From: Ulota crispa
Lineage: Eukaryota; Streptophyta; Bryopsida; Orthotrichales; Orthotrichaceae
Length of the DNA stretch: 64,000 nucleotides
Reading direction: 5' to 3'
Assembly (NCBI GenBank): GCA_963920765.1
Contig: OY987243.1
Span: 18,285,419-18,349,418 of the forward strand
This document shows, in pieces, positions 10,901 to 23,339 of this stretch. Numbering within the stretch: the first letter of the stretch is position 1; each line of letters begins with the position of its first letter. Under the pieces are notes generated by a model. The model worked only from the letters and a program-made list of their open reading frames with translations. It had not been told where the DNA came from and did no database searches. Position numbers and translations under genes: made by a program.

Positions 10901-13900
10901 AATAAGTTTAAAAACTGAAGCATTTCAAAAAGGTTGTATGGGTTTATAGAAAACCTGATATATTGCTGATAATTACAAATGCGAAGACACCAAACAGAAG
11001 AAAGACTGAGCAACCAACTCAACAAGTACCACTGCTTGAAGTGTATAGAGAAAGAAACCGTGGAAAAGAAAACATAAGCTCGTCGACTACTGTTGCACAT
11101 GGTCGTACCTCAAGCCCTCAACAAGCTGAAGTTCATCATCAGATGACATATGAAAACCGCTACTCCCACTCATGGCTTGCTGATAGACATTCAGCAGAGC
11201 ATCCGCTGAACCTGCCAACAGTTTCCTGCATGCTGTATCCATCCAAAGAAAGCTTTCATCAAAAAGAAATCCATTATGTTCTGAGACATTTTGACAACGA
11301 TATGACAAAAAGTTATACTGAATCATCAACATAAAGGAAATAGAACATGGGTTCTGCAGCTATATAAGTACGTAACAATTTGCAAAATAACCAGAAACAA
11401 TGTGGTCGTCCAACTCACCATCGCAGACATGCTTCATTGCTAAAGCAGCAGCAGCACAAGCATCCTCTGGTGCCGAGAGAGCACTGGTGAGGAGTTGCAG
11501 AAGTGAAGGTAAAAGCGTTGGCGCACTGGGTGTGCTGCCAAGCCAATCAGCAAAGGCTGCTATTGTCAACGATGCTGCAACCGCAATCCACCAGAAACAT
11601 CCATATCAGTCTAAAAATACTAATCCCTCAGTTTGTGTATGTGGTTACACTGCGGGTCCATAACTATTAAAGTGCCCAAACATAGAGGCCACATATATCA
11701 GAACTATGATTTATTACCAGAACACACCTTGAGAAAATTCCAAGACATCACGGAGGAAAGGTAGCTCAACTTACAGGTGTAGATGAGTTGAGGTTGGGAA
11801 GGCAGCTGGGGTAAAAGCATAAAGACCTGATGAGGTTTCAAGAATGCCAGTTTCAGTTTCAGTCAATTAGACTTAAAGCGTATACAAAAAAACAAGCCCA
11901 CCGTGAAATACACAAGCAACCACGTTACATAGCAGCAGATATGTTATAACCTATGCTCCAATACTGAAATTCAGAATTCATTCAACAACGCATGTCACCT
12001 GAGGCATGAAAGAATCTTCTGAAGCAGGAACTGCCTTAGCAATGGCACGAATACAGTAAAGAGATGCCTCTGCCTCACGCCAATCCCAAGAACCTCCAGT
12101 TCTAGCACTTGCCGCAAGCTGAAAAACGGTCTCAAAAAAGTTTTGATCACTAAGCCGTAGCAGAGTACGAACCCTAGAAAGATTTAGGTAAATCATCACA
12201 AATACGAGGAAGCTGTTCAAAACGAACAACGAGCGTAATATTATGGTATAATGATTATTGAGAGGATCCAGAAGCAAAGGTTCACCTGCAGCAGAGGTTG
12301 AGCAAGGAGCCTCAGAGTTTCTTGTCCTCCAAGCACAGCAGCAGCATCCATGAGCATATCTGCTACAGCTGAAACACAAAGACCCATCAGGTGTTAATAA
12401 CTCAGCACAGAACTGGTCTTTCAAAGAGGAATTAGATCTAGTCGGTCTAAATAACGGCGGCCTCAGGTTATGGTTACTCCTACAGAAGGGTGTGCAGAAA
12501 GACGCTCTGCAAAGCACACTGACTAAGCATGCACTCTGTTCTAAAAAATTGATTGCAGTATGGGCCAAAATTGTGTTGGATTACAAACAAGCTGTGTGCA
12601 AGTTCAGGCATGAAACTACAATTCAGAATAAAAACTTACCATATCTGGTGGATTTGAAATCAGCAAGTTCATCCTTCCTCCAGGTTTCAAATCCAGGAGG
12701 ATAAGTGACACGAAAGCTCACCTGGCATTGTCAAGATTGGATATCATAACTCAGTCGCACGGAGTAGTAGTAAAAGTTCAGATTTAGAAATGGACCATAC
12801 ATGGATTACTGGAAGATCGGTACAAGAAAATTTGTCGTGTCCTACCAAAGACACTAGAAGTTCAAACGTAGGGCGGAATATTGCCAGCCTTCGTTCCCTT
12901 TCCACATCGACAGCAGCCTCCCCTTCAGCTGATGCATGCTGCTCCGATCTCTCCCTAGACAAGTACACGAAGATAGCAAGATCCGTAAACATATCTTCAG
13001 TACTTTTCCAGCATTATAAATTAATTGCACTCTGGCGAAGAGTTCAAAAGACACCACACGTATTGAAAGAGATTCAAATAGAAAATACAAATGCATACTA
13101 AAGAGCCTTCTCCGTTGCCAGAAAGAAGACAGACCGCTTGCAATCTAAGATTTACCTGGTTGTCAGAGCAAGACTCAGACGGTGCCAAAAGTTGAAAGTT
13201 ATGGCGGCGATGTTATCATCAGGATGTGATGTCACTTCAGCGAGTGCCTCAACAATCATTAGAGACTCAGACGATCCTGTTCCCAAACAACGAAGAATAC
13301 GTTGATACATAAAAAAGCAGAGAAGTATAACGCCAGCGATGGAACTTATTCCTCTTATAAATGCCCAAGTCAAATTAACAAGATACTACTTACGATCCAC
13401 AAACGCTACCTTAATGGAAAACCAGGTGCTGAAGGTGCTACATACCGCTGGCAATTAAGTCAACATATGACTCTCCCATTTCCGCAAACAAGTAGGCCAT
13501 GCCCTTCGTGACTTCCTCATCCTGATTACGAACAATATGTGAAAGGAACAAACTTAGGTTCAACACATTAAAATCAGGGGTAAAAACTGTAAACGTAGTT
13601 CAACTCTTTACAAGATTATCCGCCTTTCGTGATCGACATCCAAAGAATTACAACTAAGGCTGTCAATCTCACAAACTGAAACGTGTACTCTTAATATTTA
13701 AGGTTCTTACTCCACATCAAGAACAAAAGCCTTTCAAGTACCCACATTATTTCAGAAGTAAATGAAAATAGATTTCCACCACAAACACACCTCTGCTTCT
13801 CCAAACAGACTCGGGTCTATGTCAACTCCTTGTTGTGCTTTCTTTTCAGCTTGTGCAGCCTAAAAATATTCAGCCAGTAAGATATTCGTCACTGTTTAAA

Positions 13901-16900
13901 CTTTCCAGAAAGGCAACTGGTATGACTGTCACTCATCGAAGTTCAGTGCATGTTTTCTGGTCTTCTACAAACTAAGTCTCATATCACGATACTCATCAAA
14001 GAACTTAACTAGGAAGAAGATACTTCGAGTATCAAACTAAAAAAGCAAAATCATCGTAGCGTGTGCTATAAATACAGCTCATGATCTAAGCATAATTATG
14101 GACTTCATTGAAGGCATAGAATACCCTAAATTGTAGGACTACAAAACGAAATCTCAGCGTCAAGTATCCACCTTCTTTCTTCTTGTCTATCTAAATATCT
14201 TACCTTAACTGTTGCAGCAAACCGAGGTCGCAAAGCCATAACCTGTGGAACCAACACCACGACTAGAGGCATATGGGCAGACAACTCCACAGGGCTCCCA
14301 CTCACAGTGAAGCGAATAAGCTCTGTCACAGCTGCAACCATCCAGTAAAACAATTTATTCTATAACGAATTTCGATGTTATCCAGCAAAACTTCCAAAAT
14401 GTGTCTATCAACGCATTACACCAGACAACTCACTGATTCGACTGACGACATTTAAAATCACGTGTAGTAGATCGACGTTAAGCGAAAAAGTGATGCCCGA
14501 TGATTCGAAATTCCAGTCTTATGAATCCTAAGTCCTGAAATTCCTTCACTGAGCCAGCTGGTACTGGTGAATAGTGGGGCATTGTTTGTGCACGTGCACA
14601 TAATACAAGCAGGTGGGATAGACTCACAGGGGCTGCGTACCATCCACTGCTGCATCAAAAGTCTCTTCGGAGTTTAGTCCCGCAAGCGAAGCTGCCACCA
14701 GAGGATGAGAGGCAAGTGTTGTCGCACTAATCCTGTAATATAGCAAAATTCTAATGATAAGGAAATCGAGCAATATGTCCAAAAACATAGCCAAACATCA
14801 GAGATAAATAAACTGGACTCAGCAAAGGAAATACGATGTTTCTACCCACCCAAAACTAAGTCGCGTCCATGCTGCAAATGCTCGAAGTACCTGTCAATCA
14901 CAGTCCATATTACCGTCAAATTGAGAACAACTCAAGGACTGAGGAGTTGACTGGTTACAGACTTTTGCATACTTGTCGATCAAGCTGAAATTGACATCAG
15001 AGATAGTCAATGTGCATCCAGAATACCAGAAATCCAAAAAGGACAACAATCGCACCTGCTCCCGCGATTGAATGGAGCCTCCAGCCAAGCAAGAGCTGAG
15101 CAAGTCAAAGGCATTCTGGACAGAAGACACCATATCACGATGAAACTGCCTTCTTCTCTCTGGCCGCACTGCAATTTTGTAGCTATTCGCTTCCTGCACA
15201 AAAGAACTCAAACTCAGTCATAACTCAGTACTTTGTATCAACATGGAACAGGTATCTTCTCAAAATTCATGAAGAAATAAAATAGGCGATGTCTTGCAAG
15301 TCAAGACACCAACCCCGTCATGGTAACTAAATGCATATGGAAAGGGAGAAGGTCATGCAAAGCACCCAAACCCAAAACCATGACAACCCGATTTTGGTTC
15401 AATTGATTCTACTGACGACTTCTATACAAAGCTAGAGTTTTTGTATTTCCTTCATATACTGATCAGAGATTCATCTGATTCAGCAGCAAGGAAAGCTTCT
15501 GCTCAAAGGACTGATTTCATTATGACTGAAAAAAAACTGATAAACACACCAACTGCAGCCATGACTCTATAAAAACAAGGAAACTGACTAAAGATTGGCA
15601 TATTGCATCTGATACTTTCCTACTTTGGCAAGTGGTTTACACGTAATAATTGCACAAGTAATTTTTCAATTATCTGTAGACCAAACGAAACGAAGATTGG
15701 CAAATGAGATCTAAAATTGGCTGCAACGGATGCACAAGCACAGACTACAGAAATCAGCAGAATTCCCTGAATCCTTCAACTCACAAACAGACTGCAAAAC
15801 ACTATCAGAAGCTTAGGACTAGAAGGACACAGCTGAGAAAGGTGAGGGTAGTATGGTCAAACTGAGAGTCACAAGGAAATCACAACTTTGGTCCCTGTCT
15901 GTACTCGAGCTGCACTCAGCTCTGCTTTTCATTACAGCTCGTCTAGGGTGAATGGCTCTCAAAAGCTGGCAACAACTCACCAACAGCATGCTTCCTCAAA
16001 ACCTAACCATGTCAAGACCCAACTTTGTATACATCACTTAGTAATGTAATTCACGTGATCAAGCTACAAGTCCATATATCGTTCCAATCAAAGCAGGAGA
16101 TTTCTGGAGGTTCAGGAAACCTGTGGAAAAACAGCTAGCAGCTCCAGTAAGACTGGAATAGCCTCAGGTTGAGATGACAGCTCCTGGCCAAGCCACTGTA
16201 CCACTCCTGCTCGACCCCAATCCTCTGGTGTCATTTGCACAGCAAGAGCTGCCATTGCAAGACACAACTGGCAATCAAGTCCAACATATCAGATTATTTT
16301 TTACAGGATCCAGTAGGTTTCTTCACAAGCATTCAATAAACGCCAGTGTTGTATATGTGCAAAATCATAATGAAAACCAGGAAAAACAAAGATCCGTTGA
16401 TGACGCAGCACTCGAATTTAAAACTATGATATGAAAATAACCTACAGTTCAGACTACCTATGCTGAGATTGCTTTCAATACCTGAGTTCTGACTGCAGCT
16501 GGCCCCTGCCTAAATTTCATAAGCAGTGTCTGGAGATAAAACAGAAATGCTAGTGTGTCAGACGATGTCATTTTCTAGTAAAGAACAGCTTTCAGCCGAT
16601 GCCGATAACAAAGTACTCGTAGAAATCAGAATTGCACCATCCACAAAAAAATTAGCTCTTAAAGTACTGAAATCATTAAGTAATGAGCTTCATAATCCTG
16701 GTAATTAGGAAACGGTCCGGTCTTAAGTTGGAAAACATCACCAAAATATGCAGATCAAAAATCAGAAGGTCAGCTCAAGGGGGAAGACCGAATGCCGATG
16801 CAAAAGCCAAGGGTGGGAAGAGGTGGTGCAGAATTCCCTCCCTCAACAAACCAACACTTTCAAATCAATCGTCACACTTCCACACAACTACTGATCCCAT

Positions 16901-17925
16901 AGATGAATCATAATATCGATTCATTTGTATATAAAAGCCTAGTTGGGCTTGAGGGTATAAATATGGTTCAAAATGCATGATGTTATTCAAGCTAAAGTCT
17001 TCAGTTAGATTAATATCAATGATGCACTCTGAAAAAATGAAAAATCTCGTAAAAATCAGTGAATCTTACTCCTGTGATGAAACAACAGTTGATCTAATTC
17101 TCCCAAAACAGGGTAGTGGAAAAGACACTATCGAAGAGTTACGAAGATCACACGTGAGAAAAAAACCTAAAAGCAGAACCTTCGATACATAGAATAAAAG
17201 TCCACCACCTCAAGGCTAAAGTATGTATACGAAAAAAAAGCAATACATCTTGCTCACATGATGCACTAGAAACCGGTACGAAATGTAAAGTATATGCCAC
17301 ATGTGCAAACTTCAATGTCTACAACAATTCAAGGACTCACCATTAGGGATGCACGAAGTGAAAGAGGCGCAGAAGGTGGCAAGTCCTCAAAATCCCGTTG
17401 CACCTGAAAGTTAAGACAAACGGTTCTATCAGTTCTACATAACTCGTGACAATCGTTACCTTAATTTCTATCAAATCAAATGATTATCTCGCAAATCATC
17501 CAGAAAATTTCTAGTATTATCTGTGAAAAAATAGAATAATGGAACCGAAGATATGCATGAATTCGAAAGACGATACCTTGGTTCGAATTGTTTGAGCCGA
17601 GAAGTAGAGCGTCTCCAGACTGCTACTCGGATCGTGAAGCAAACTATCAGAAATCTGCATACGACAGAACAAGAGTCCTCAGGATCGATCCAGGAAAGAC
17701 GAGAAAAGGAGATCCAGCTCACAATCACGCCAATCTTAAACCCTAATTTTTTTACAAACATTGTCGGTGTCCGACCTGCCATGCTTCCATGGTGTGCTGA
17801 AACTCGTCCAGCCAGTGATTCGCCGCATTGCGAGTCGAGGGGTCGGGGTGATGGTAGAGCGCCTGCACAGCCTCCAGCAGCGTTGCGCGCGGTCCCCCGC
17901 CCTGCTGCTGTTGCTGCGCCTCCAT
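7917..17925 (-). CDS. MOS14: Transportin-3 / MOS14-like importin-beta, 28 exons
   Basis: Karyopherin-beta that in plants (Arabidopsis MOS14/TRN-SR) carries SR splicing factors into the nucleus in a Ran-GTP-regulated way. Exons, 5' to 3': 17925-17776, 17654-17577, 17403-17341, 16529-16482, 16267-16121, 15193-15056, 14890-14850, 14732-14641, 14331-14204, 13859-13791, 13521-13446, 13276-13156, 12954-12846, 12721-12640, 12368-12286, 12118-11999, 11826-11775, 11574-11419, 11211-11109, 10792-10711, 10567-10473, 10255-10181, 9947-9893, 9675-9556, 9366-9274, 8972-8827, 8666-8489, 8195-7917. They sum to 2979 nt (992 aa), all GT-AG and all in frame; Arabidopsis MOS14 is about 958 aa. Family landmarks in order: DSLLHDPSSSLETLYFSAQT, RPERRRQFHRDM, FNFWHRLSLAL, DMRTMERLCRACKYA, QQHHHSCFLYLASEVIK, and the C-terminal SEVCRRNKKVTEAVQSALQP. 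The N-terminus carries a short Gln/Gly tract. No missing segment or premature stop, so the gene looks functional. Boundaries of exons 16 and 21 were chosen because they keep frame and match family length; upstream in-frame sequence there is intron. Confidence 0.95.
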
Positions 17926-19079
17926 GGCTCACAGCGCCAGAGGAAAACCAAAGACAAAAAAAACAAAGGAAAAACCCTGGAATTGGATCAACAAACGTAG
18001 TATGCTAGAATCGCCTACGATCCTAAAAGCGAGCAAGCAATCACGATTGAAAAACACGCCCCACTCAGGGTCGCACCAAAATACAAACAATTCCCGACAA
18101 GCCCTAATCAAGCTCCCTTGGACTCGGAACGACAAACGATTCAAACTTTGCCTTTTTCGTTCAAATGTTGCCTTTCTTACGGCTTCCTTTCCGCTTTTGA
18201 CTCCTCTTGAGATTTGAATCGACACCCACTTCTGTCTCTTTATGGCAGATTGTGCACCCATCTCAGATACAGTATTACCTCCCTGGCAGCTCGAATATTA
18301 CTGACGTGGCGCCAGAAACCCTATTTTTAGCAAAGAATCCATCGAGGATGTGCCTAGCTGGCAGTCCAAATGCAGCTGATGTGGCATCAACAGGTCAGAG
18401 CAATGCGTAGTGCTACCTTGGCATCGTCTTCTCCGCAATACGACTTTGATTCTTCTTCTGTCATTTGGACGGCACACAGACGCTCGCAGATGGCTGTCGT
18501 CATGCAGCAGTGCTGTATGTGACGAGCTTGAATTTCGAAAATAGTGTAGGCGCTCATCTTGCGTACCATTCGAAACCTACTAATCAGGACGGTCGGTGGA
18601 GATTCTTATGAAAATCTCAAGTCATCCCCAACGCTGACTCCACGATTTCGCCGTATGTTTTGCTCTTTGGTCGGTTAGGAGTTTTGATGTGCAGCAAGGA
18701 GTGGAATACCAGCTTGGCAGCACGATCTTCTAATTTTCTTTCGAGGTACTCTTCTACAGGAAAGGATTTGATTTTCTCTCTTGGTTGCTGCCTGTATAAC
18801 ATCTGCCTAATTCAACTTGATACATAAATTTGCATTTCCATTTTGGTGGGAATGAGAAGGAGATTGATCGTTGAATTCTCTCTAGTTTCGCTTCAAGCTC
18901 GCTAAGCTGCGGAAGATTGCTACAGTCTTTGGTGGCTGTAGTGGCGATGTGCGGAGCTTTTCTTGTTGTACATAAAATCGTCCACTGCGCTTAGAGCCAA
19001 AGGCTGCTTTAAGTACCAATTTCTGGGCTTCCATGTATAGATCCTTGATGATGATTTTACTGGCGTCTTGTGATAATTT
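17926..19079. other. Divergent intergenic region between MOS14 and DUF1479 genes
   Basis: Holds the MOS14 5' flank and the upstream part of the DUF1479 gene. Two minus-strand frames (18802-18617 and 18569-18387) have protein-like, charged composition but lie in different frames without a convincing splice pair, and I recognise no family. They may be a small uncharacterised gene or chance ORFs. Confidence 0.35.
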
Positions 19080-19948
19080 AGGTATTTCTCTCTTTTCGTG
19101 ACCTGATTGCTTTTGAGATTGGACTAGAGTCGGATTGAATGAGCCTTGAGTTTGACAATGTTTTATGTGTAGAATGCTGACTGTATTGAGCGATGAAAGG
19201 TGTAATTCGAGATTCGGCTTTTGCGAGTCCTTCTAACTAGCTACTTGCAAGTTTGTTCTGCTCTGCGTTAAAGTTATGCTGCTCCTTGTCTAGGTCTGTG
19301 AGACGAAGGACGATGATGCAGCTCGTGGTAGATATCACAGCGCTATGTTATGTAGTTTCACTATGACTGCAACTCACGGTTTTCTTGGAGGAATTGGTTA
19401 CTGATTGCAATACTAGTATAAAGCATCAGCTTTGTGGCATGAAGAGATGGACCGAGTTGTGAAAGACTGTTCGAACACAGGCACTCTGGGATTTGGCCTG
19501 AATGGAGGGAGCTAGGTATTTCTCGTTTTTCGCGACCTGAATAATTTCGAGATTGGACTAGAGTCTGATTGAATGTGCCTTGAATTTGACAATGTTTTAT
19601 GTTTAGAATGCTGTCTATAATGAGCGATGGAAGGTGTAATTCGAGATCCGGATTTTGCGAGTCCTTCTAACTAGCTTCTTGCAAGTGTTCTTCTCTGCGT
19701 TAAGTTATTCTGCTCCTTGTCTAGGTCTGTGAGGACGAAGGATGATGATGCAGCTCGTGGCAAACATCACAGGGCTGTGTTATGTATTAGTCTCACTATG
19801 AGTGCAACTCACGGTTTTCTTGGCGAAATTGGTTACTGGTTGCACTATCAGTATTGAAACATCAGCTCCATGGCATGAAGAGATGGACCGACTTGTGAAA
19901 GGATGTTCAAACACAGGCACTCTGGGATTTGGTATGAATGGAGGGAGC
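19080..19948 (+). repeat. Tandem duplication, 2 x about 435 bp, over DUF1479 5' end
   Basis: Unit 1 is 19080-19513 and unit 2 is 19514-19948; they align over their whole length with scattered substitutions and small indels. Both start AGGTATTTCTC and end AATGGAGGGAGC. Unit 2 runs straight into the DUF1479 frame. Unit 1 keeps the matching ATG (19447) but hits a TAG exactly at the junction after 22 codons (MDRVVKDCSNTGTLGFGLNG then GS and stop), so it now looks like an upstream ORF or a dead 5' end. Confidence 0.85.
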
Positions 19949-21379
19949 GCCCGGTGCAGCATCGGGCGGCCCTCACGCTGCAGTGTACCTGTATCCCGGG
20001 GAACACCGAGTGCGGCACCCCTCGGAGCGGGGGGTCATCGAAAATCTCCCAGGGCGGTCTTTAGGGATTCTGCCACATCGATGGACACCGGTGGCGACAT
20101 CAGCGCCGTGAGCGGATTGCCGCATTGGGAAGCGATACCGACCGACATACCTGAAGCCATCAAGGAAATCAAGGCTGCGTTGCGCAAGCGCATTACGAGC
20201 AACGGTCGCACCGTCGAGGAGGTGGTGGACGAGATCAAGGCGTTTTTGGTTGCTGAGATCGAAGACATTAAGGCCTGCAAGGCTCGCGGCGAGGAAGTAT
20301 GGCCGATCATCGAGTTTGCCGACATCGAGAATGGAACGGTGAGCGAAGAGGCCATAGCCAAGCTGCAACGGCGTGGTTGCGTCATGATCCGTGGTCACTT
20401 CGACCGTGAGCAAGCGGAGAAATGGGACGCCGAGGCCGTCGACTACGTCGACTCCAACCACTTCTTCCAGCAGTACTCTGGCCCAGCCGACGACTTCTTC
20501 GGCACCCTGGAGATGTCGAAACCCGAGATCTTCCCGATCTACTGGTCGGACACACAAATGCAAGCTCGCCAACACCCTCGCATGGACAGGGTGCAAAAGT
20601 TTCTGAACTCGCAGTGGAGGTACAAATCCCACGGCAAGAGCTGGTTCGATCCGGACCGGTACAGCCTCTATCCGGACCGAATCCGTCGCCGCCCTCCGGG
20701 AACGAACTCCAGTGGCCTGGGCACGCATTTGGACCCGGGATGCTTGGATTTGTGGATGACAGAGGGGTACCAGCAACACTTCCGGCATGTGTTCGCAGGG
20801 GAATTCTCCGCTTACGACCCGTGGGACGCATCCTACCGCACGGAGGCTGCGCAGTTCCCGGGCTCCACCATGTGCTCCGCGTTTCGGACCTTCCAAGGAT
20901 GGACGGCGCTCAGCGAAATGGACAACAACATGGGCGTCTTGCACACCATCCCCATCCCCAAGACCATGGCCTACCTTCTGCTGCGGCCCTTGCTGCCCGA
21001 CGTCGTCCAGGACGACATGTGCGGCGTCAACATCAACCGCGCCTTCCCCGTGACGCAGCGCTGGCATGCATTCCTCCTGGAAGCGCTCTCCGCCATCCCC
21101 AGCGTCCGGCCGGGAGACTCCGTTTGGTGGCATTGCGACATGGTGCACTCGGTGGCCCCTGTGGAGAATCAGCATGGCTGGGCCAACGTGATGTACATTC
21201 CTGGCGCTCCCTGGTGCAAGAAAAACGCCACTTATGCCGAGTCGGTTTACAGTGCCTTTCTGCTTGGTCATAGCCCACCTGACTTTCCAGCGGAGCATTA
21301 CGAAGCCGATTGGCCCAACCGATTCAAGGAGCAGGACCTCAATGATTCTGGTCGACGCAGCTTGGGGCTTCAAGCATAA
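19883..21379 (+). CDS. DUF1479 (YbiU-like) putative Fe(II)/2-oxoglutarate oxygenase
   Basis: Uninterrupted frame of 498 codons from the first ATG. Other starts are 19934 (481 aa) and 20081 (432 aa). The family reference E. coli YbiU is about 421 aa, so the domain begins near 20081 (MDTGGDISAVSGLPHWEAIP). The Ser/Arg/Gly-rich, acid-poor stretch before it could be a transit peptide or simply leader. YbiU belongs structurally to the clavaminate-synthase-like double-stranded beta-helix group. Counting from 19883, an HxD pair lies in GLGTHLDPG (His282, Asp284) and a distal His in WWHCDMVHSVAPV (His422), fitting the iron-binding facial triad. The substrate is unknown. No intron is present, and codons are GC-rich, unlike the AT-rich flanks and the intron-rich MOS14 next door. 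The family is mainly bacterial and fungal to my knowledge, so horizontal acquisition is plausible but unproven. An open frame on the opposite strand (19973-21373) is a GC-codon shadow. Confidence 0.88.
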   Translation: MDRLVKGCSNTGTLGFGMNGGSARCSIGRPSRCSVPVSRGTPSAAPLGAGGHRKSPRAVFRDSATSMDTGGDISAVSGLPHWEAIPTDIPEAIKEIKAALRKRITSNGRTVEEVVDEIKAFLVAEIEDIKACKARGEEVWPIIEFADIENGTVSEEAIAKLQRRGCVMIRGHFDREQAEKWDAEAVDYVDSNHFFQQYSGPADDFFGTLEMSKPEIFPIYWSDTQMQARQHPRMDRVQKFLNSQWRYKSHGKSWFDPDRYSLYPDRIRRRPPGTNSSGLGTHLDPGCLDLWMTEGYQQHFRHVFAGEFSAYDPWDASYRTEAAQFPGSTMCSAFRTFQGWTALSEMDNNMGVLHTIPIPKTMAYLLLRPLLPDVVQDDMCGVNINRAFPVTQRWHAFLLEALSAIPSVRPGDSVWWHCDMVHSVAPVENQHGWANVMYIPGAPWCKKNATYAESVYSAFLLGHSPPDFPAEHYEADWPNRFKEQDLNDSGRRSLGLQA

Positions 21380-21860
21380 TTGCTCGTGACAGGATGAATG
21401 CTTAATCCTTTCTGCCGAAGTCGACGTGTGTCTTCTCGTTTATGTAAATATACACACCCAACTATATTTATTATCTGCGTAAGTACAAGATCCAAATCCT
21501 GCAAAACTGCGAAGTCTTTGCTGATGAGTTTTAAACATACGTTGATATTCACCTCCTCTTCCTCAACTTACTTTTTCAATTCTTTGAGTCATCAAACGTC
21601 AATACAGTATGAAGATTGTACCGAGATTGTACCCTCGGTTTGCAGCTAACTGAAAATATTAATTTTACAGACAGTGCATGATGGCTCCCAGCTGCAGGTA
21701 GGTGATGCAGATAGAATCCTCGTCATGGCAACATCTATGCTCCAGTACAAAAGGAAACCTAACCTCACCGTAGCCGGTACAACAGAACACGAGGATCACA
21801 AAACAGACACTCGGATGCAGGGGCTACACATGTCTTGGTACCATCGCAACTTGCCAGCTT

Positions 21861-21866
21861 TATAAA
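21861..21866 (+). promoter_or_regulatory. Probable TATA box of the secreted glycine-rich gene
   Basis: TATAAA lies 45-50 bp before the ATG at 21911, leaving room for a transcription start near 21892 and a very short leader. Position and sequence fit a plant core promoter; not otherwise tested. Confidence 0.5.
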
Positions 21867-21910
21867 GCTAACTCAAACCTCTATGTCTACTGGATCATTT
21901 TCTTCCAGCG

Positions 21911-23339
21911 ATGGCGGCCAGCATGAAGCCCTTTGGGGCTGTCTCTCTCGTTCTGGTTGCTCTCCTCCTTACTCACTCGCTTCTGCATCCAGCCATAGCC
22001 AGGCCTCTCCCTCAGGCTGTGCAAGCTTCTGGTGTTAGGGTGAGCCTGTCCATAACCCTCTTGCACGATCTTAACGCCAAATGCTCCTGTTTCTGCCATT
22101 TCTGTAGGGGTGTGAACCAAGTATTTGGATATGAAGAGCATGTTTCATTTTCTTAGTCTTCTGTTGTATTATTGTGTCCTCTTTCCACTCTTGATTTTGC
22201 ATGATTGAACAAGACCCCACTGTAGAAGGTGTGTCCGGAAACTTAAAAGCATAGCCTCTTATTTATTTTTAAGGCTGGTTTTCTGGGAAAGGTATGTGAG
22301 ATGTTTCAGTGTTACACTGTCCTTTTTCAACCTTGGATTGAGCATGATTGAATAAGGATTGAATAAGTTATAATCATTGAAGTTACATTTGGGAATGTGA
22401 AAGTACACCTCTTTTATGAGGAATAGTATCACTTCCCACTTTCAAGCCTTGGTATATCATTTCTTATAATGTAATTTTAATTTTCTCATTTACTAGTTGA
22501 GTTTCAAGAGTTGTGCCCATTGTTGGAGTATTTAATTATTGAATAGAACTTATCATTGGGTGTGGTTGACCAACTTATTCAACGCCCAAAATTGTAACTT
22601 TACGAGGTGAATAAAGGTCAATGTGGATTGTTGCCTTTTGTGGTTTGAGATCAATTATAATATTTCCTTCAACAAATATTCATCGTCCTTACTACTAGAA
22701 ATTGAGGGAAGATGGAGTTTTGAGTGTACTTACTATCTTTTCTCCTTATTGTTGATTTGCTGCACTTCAAATATGAGAATTACAAGTTTTATCATTTTGT
22801 GTACTCTAACATTCATTATGATATGCCTCTCAGTCTATTTGAATCTCATCTTCAAGGCAGTTGGTTTGAGAATGACTTTCTTAGTGTTGTATAACAAGTA
22901 CAAGTTCCAAGGAGGGAATAGGAAATACAAAATATTTCTCCCTCGCTTAATTTCTATCTAATGATTCATTTCATTGGCTCTAGAACTACTATTTTCTTGT
23001 ATTAACCAATCATGTATTCTTTGATTGAAAATTACATTTTTACCATAAATAAACATTTTGATGTTTGTCATTCTATGTTAGGATATGATTTCAAGGAAGC
23101 TAGTGGCATTTCAAAAATGGTATGGAGGAGGAGGTTGTGATAGTTGCAGATATGGTAACGGTGGGGGTTACAATAATGGACCTAGTTATGGTGGAGGTTA
23201 CGGAAACGGACCTAGCTATGGAAATGGCTTTGGAAATGGTTATGGACATCATTGTGGTGGGGGTGGTGGAGGAGGTGGTGGGGGTGGAGGTGGTGGGGGT
23301 GGAGGTGGTGGGGGTGGAGGTGGTGGTCGGAAGCTTTAA
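21911..23339 (+). CDS. Small secreted glycine-rich protein, two exons (GRP-1)
   Basis: Exon 1 is 21911-22039 and exon 2 is 23082-23339, with a 1042-bp GT-AG intron in phase 0; the product is 128 aa. Exon 1 encodes a signal peptide: MAASMKPFG, then the hydrophobic core VSLVLVALLLTHSLL, then a likely cleavage near HPAIA/RPLPQ. Exon 2 starts DMISRKLVAFQKWYGGGGCD, continues with YGNG/SYGGGYGNGPSYGNG repeats, has Cys at CDSC and HHC, and ends in a run of about 24 glycines before RKL. It resembles structural glycine-rich cell-wall proteins, probably apoplastic. The Gly tract is built from GGT/GGA/GGG codons and is likely length-variable. The two-exon plan matches the genes at 28889 and 38799. Confidence 0.8.

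Noticed and set aside
12854..13101. Overlapping ORFs on both strands within the MOS14 region
   Set aside because: These are exon shadows and intron read-through of the transportin gene, whose exon 13 accounts for the coding signal.
19973..21373. 466-codon open frame antisense to the DUF1479 gene
   Set aside because: Its composition (Val/Arg/His/Gly-rich) is what the reverse complement of GC-rich codons gives. It has no family resemblance, while the sense frame has a conserved enzyme fold.
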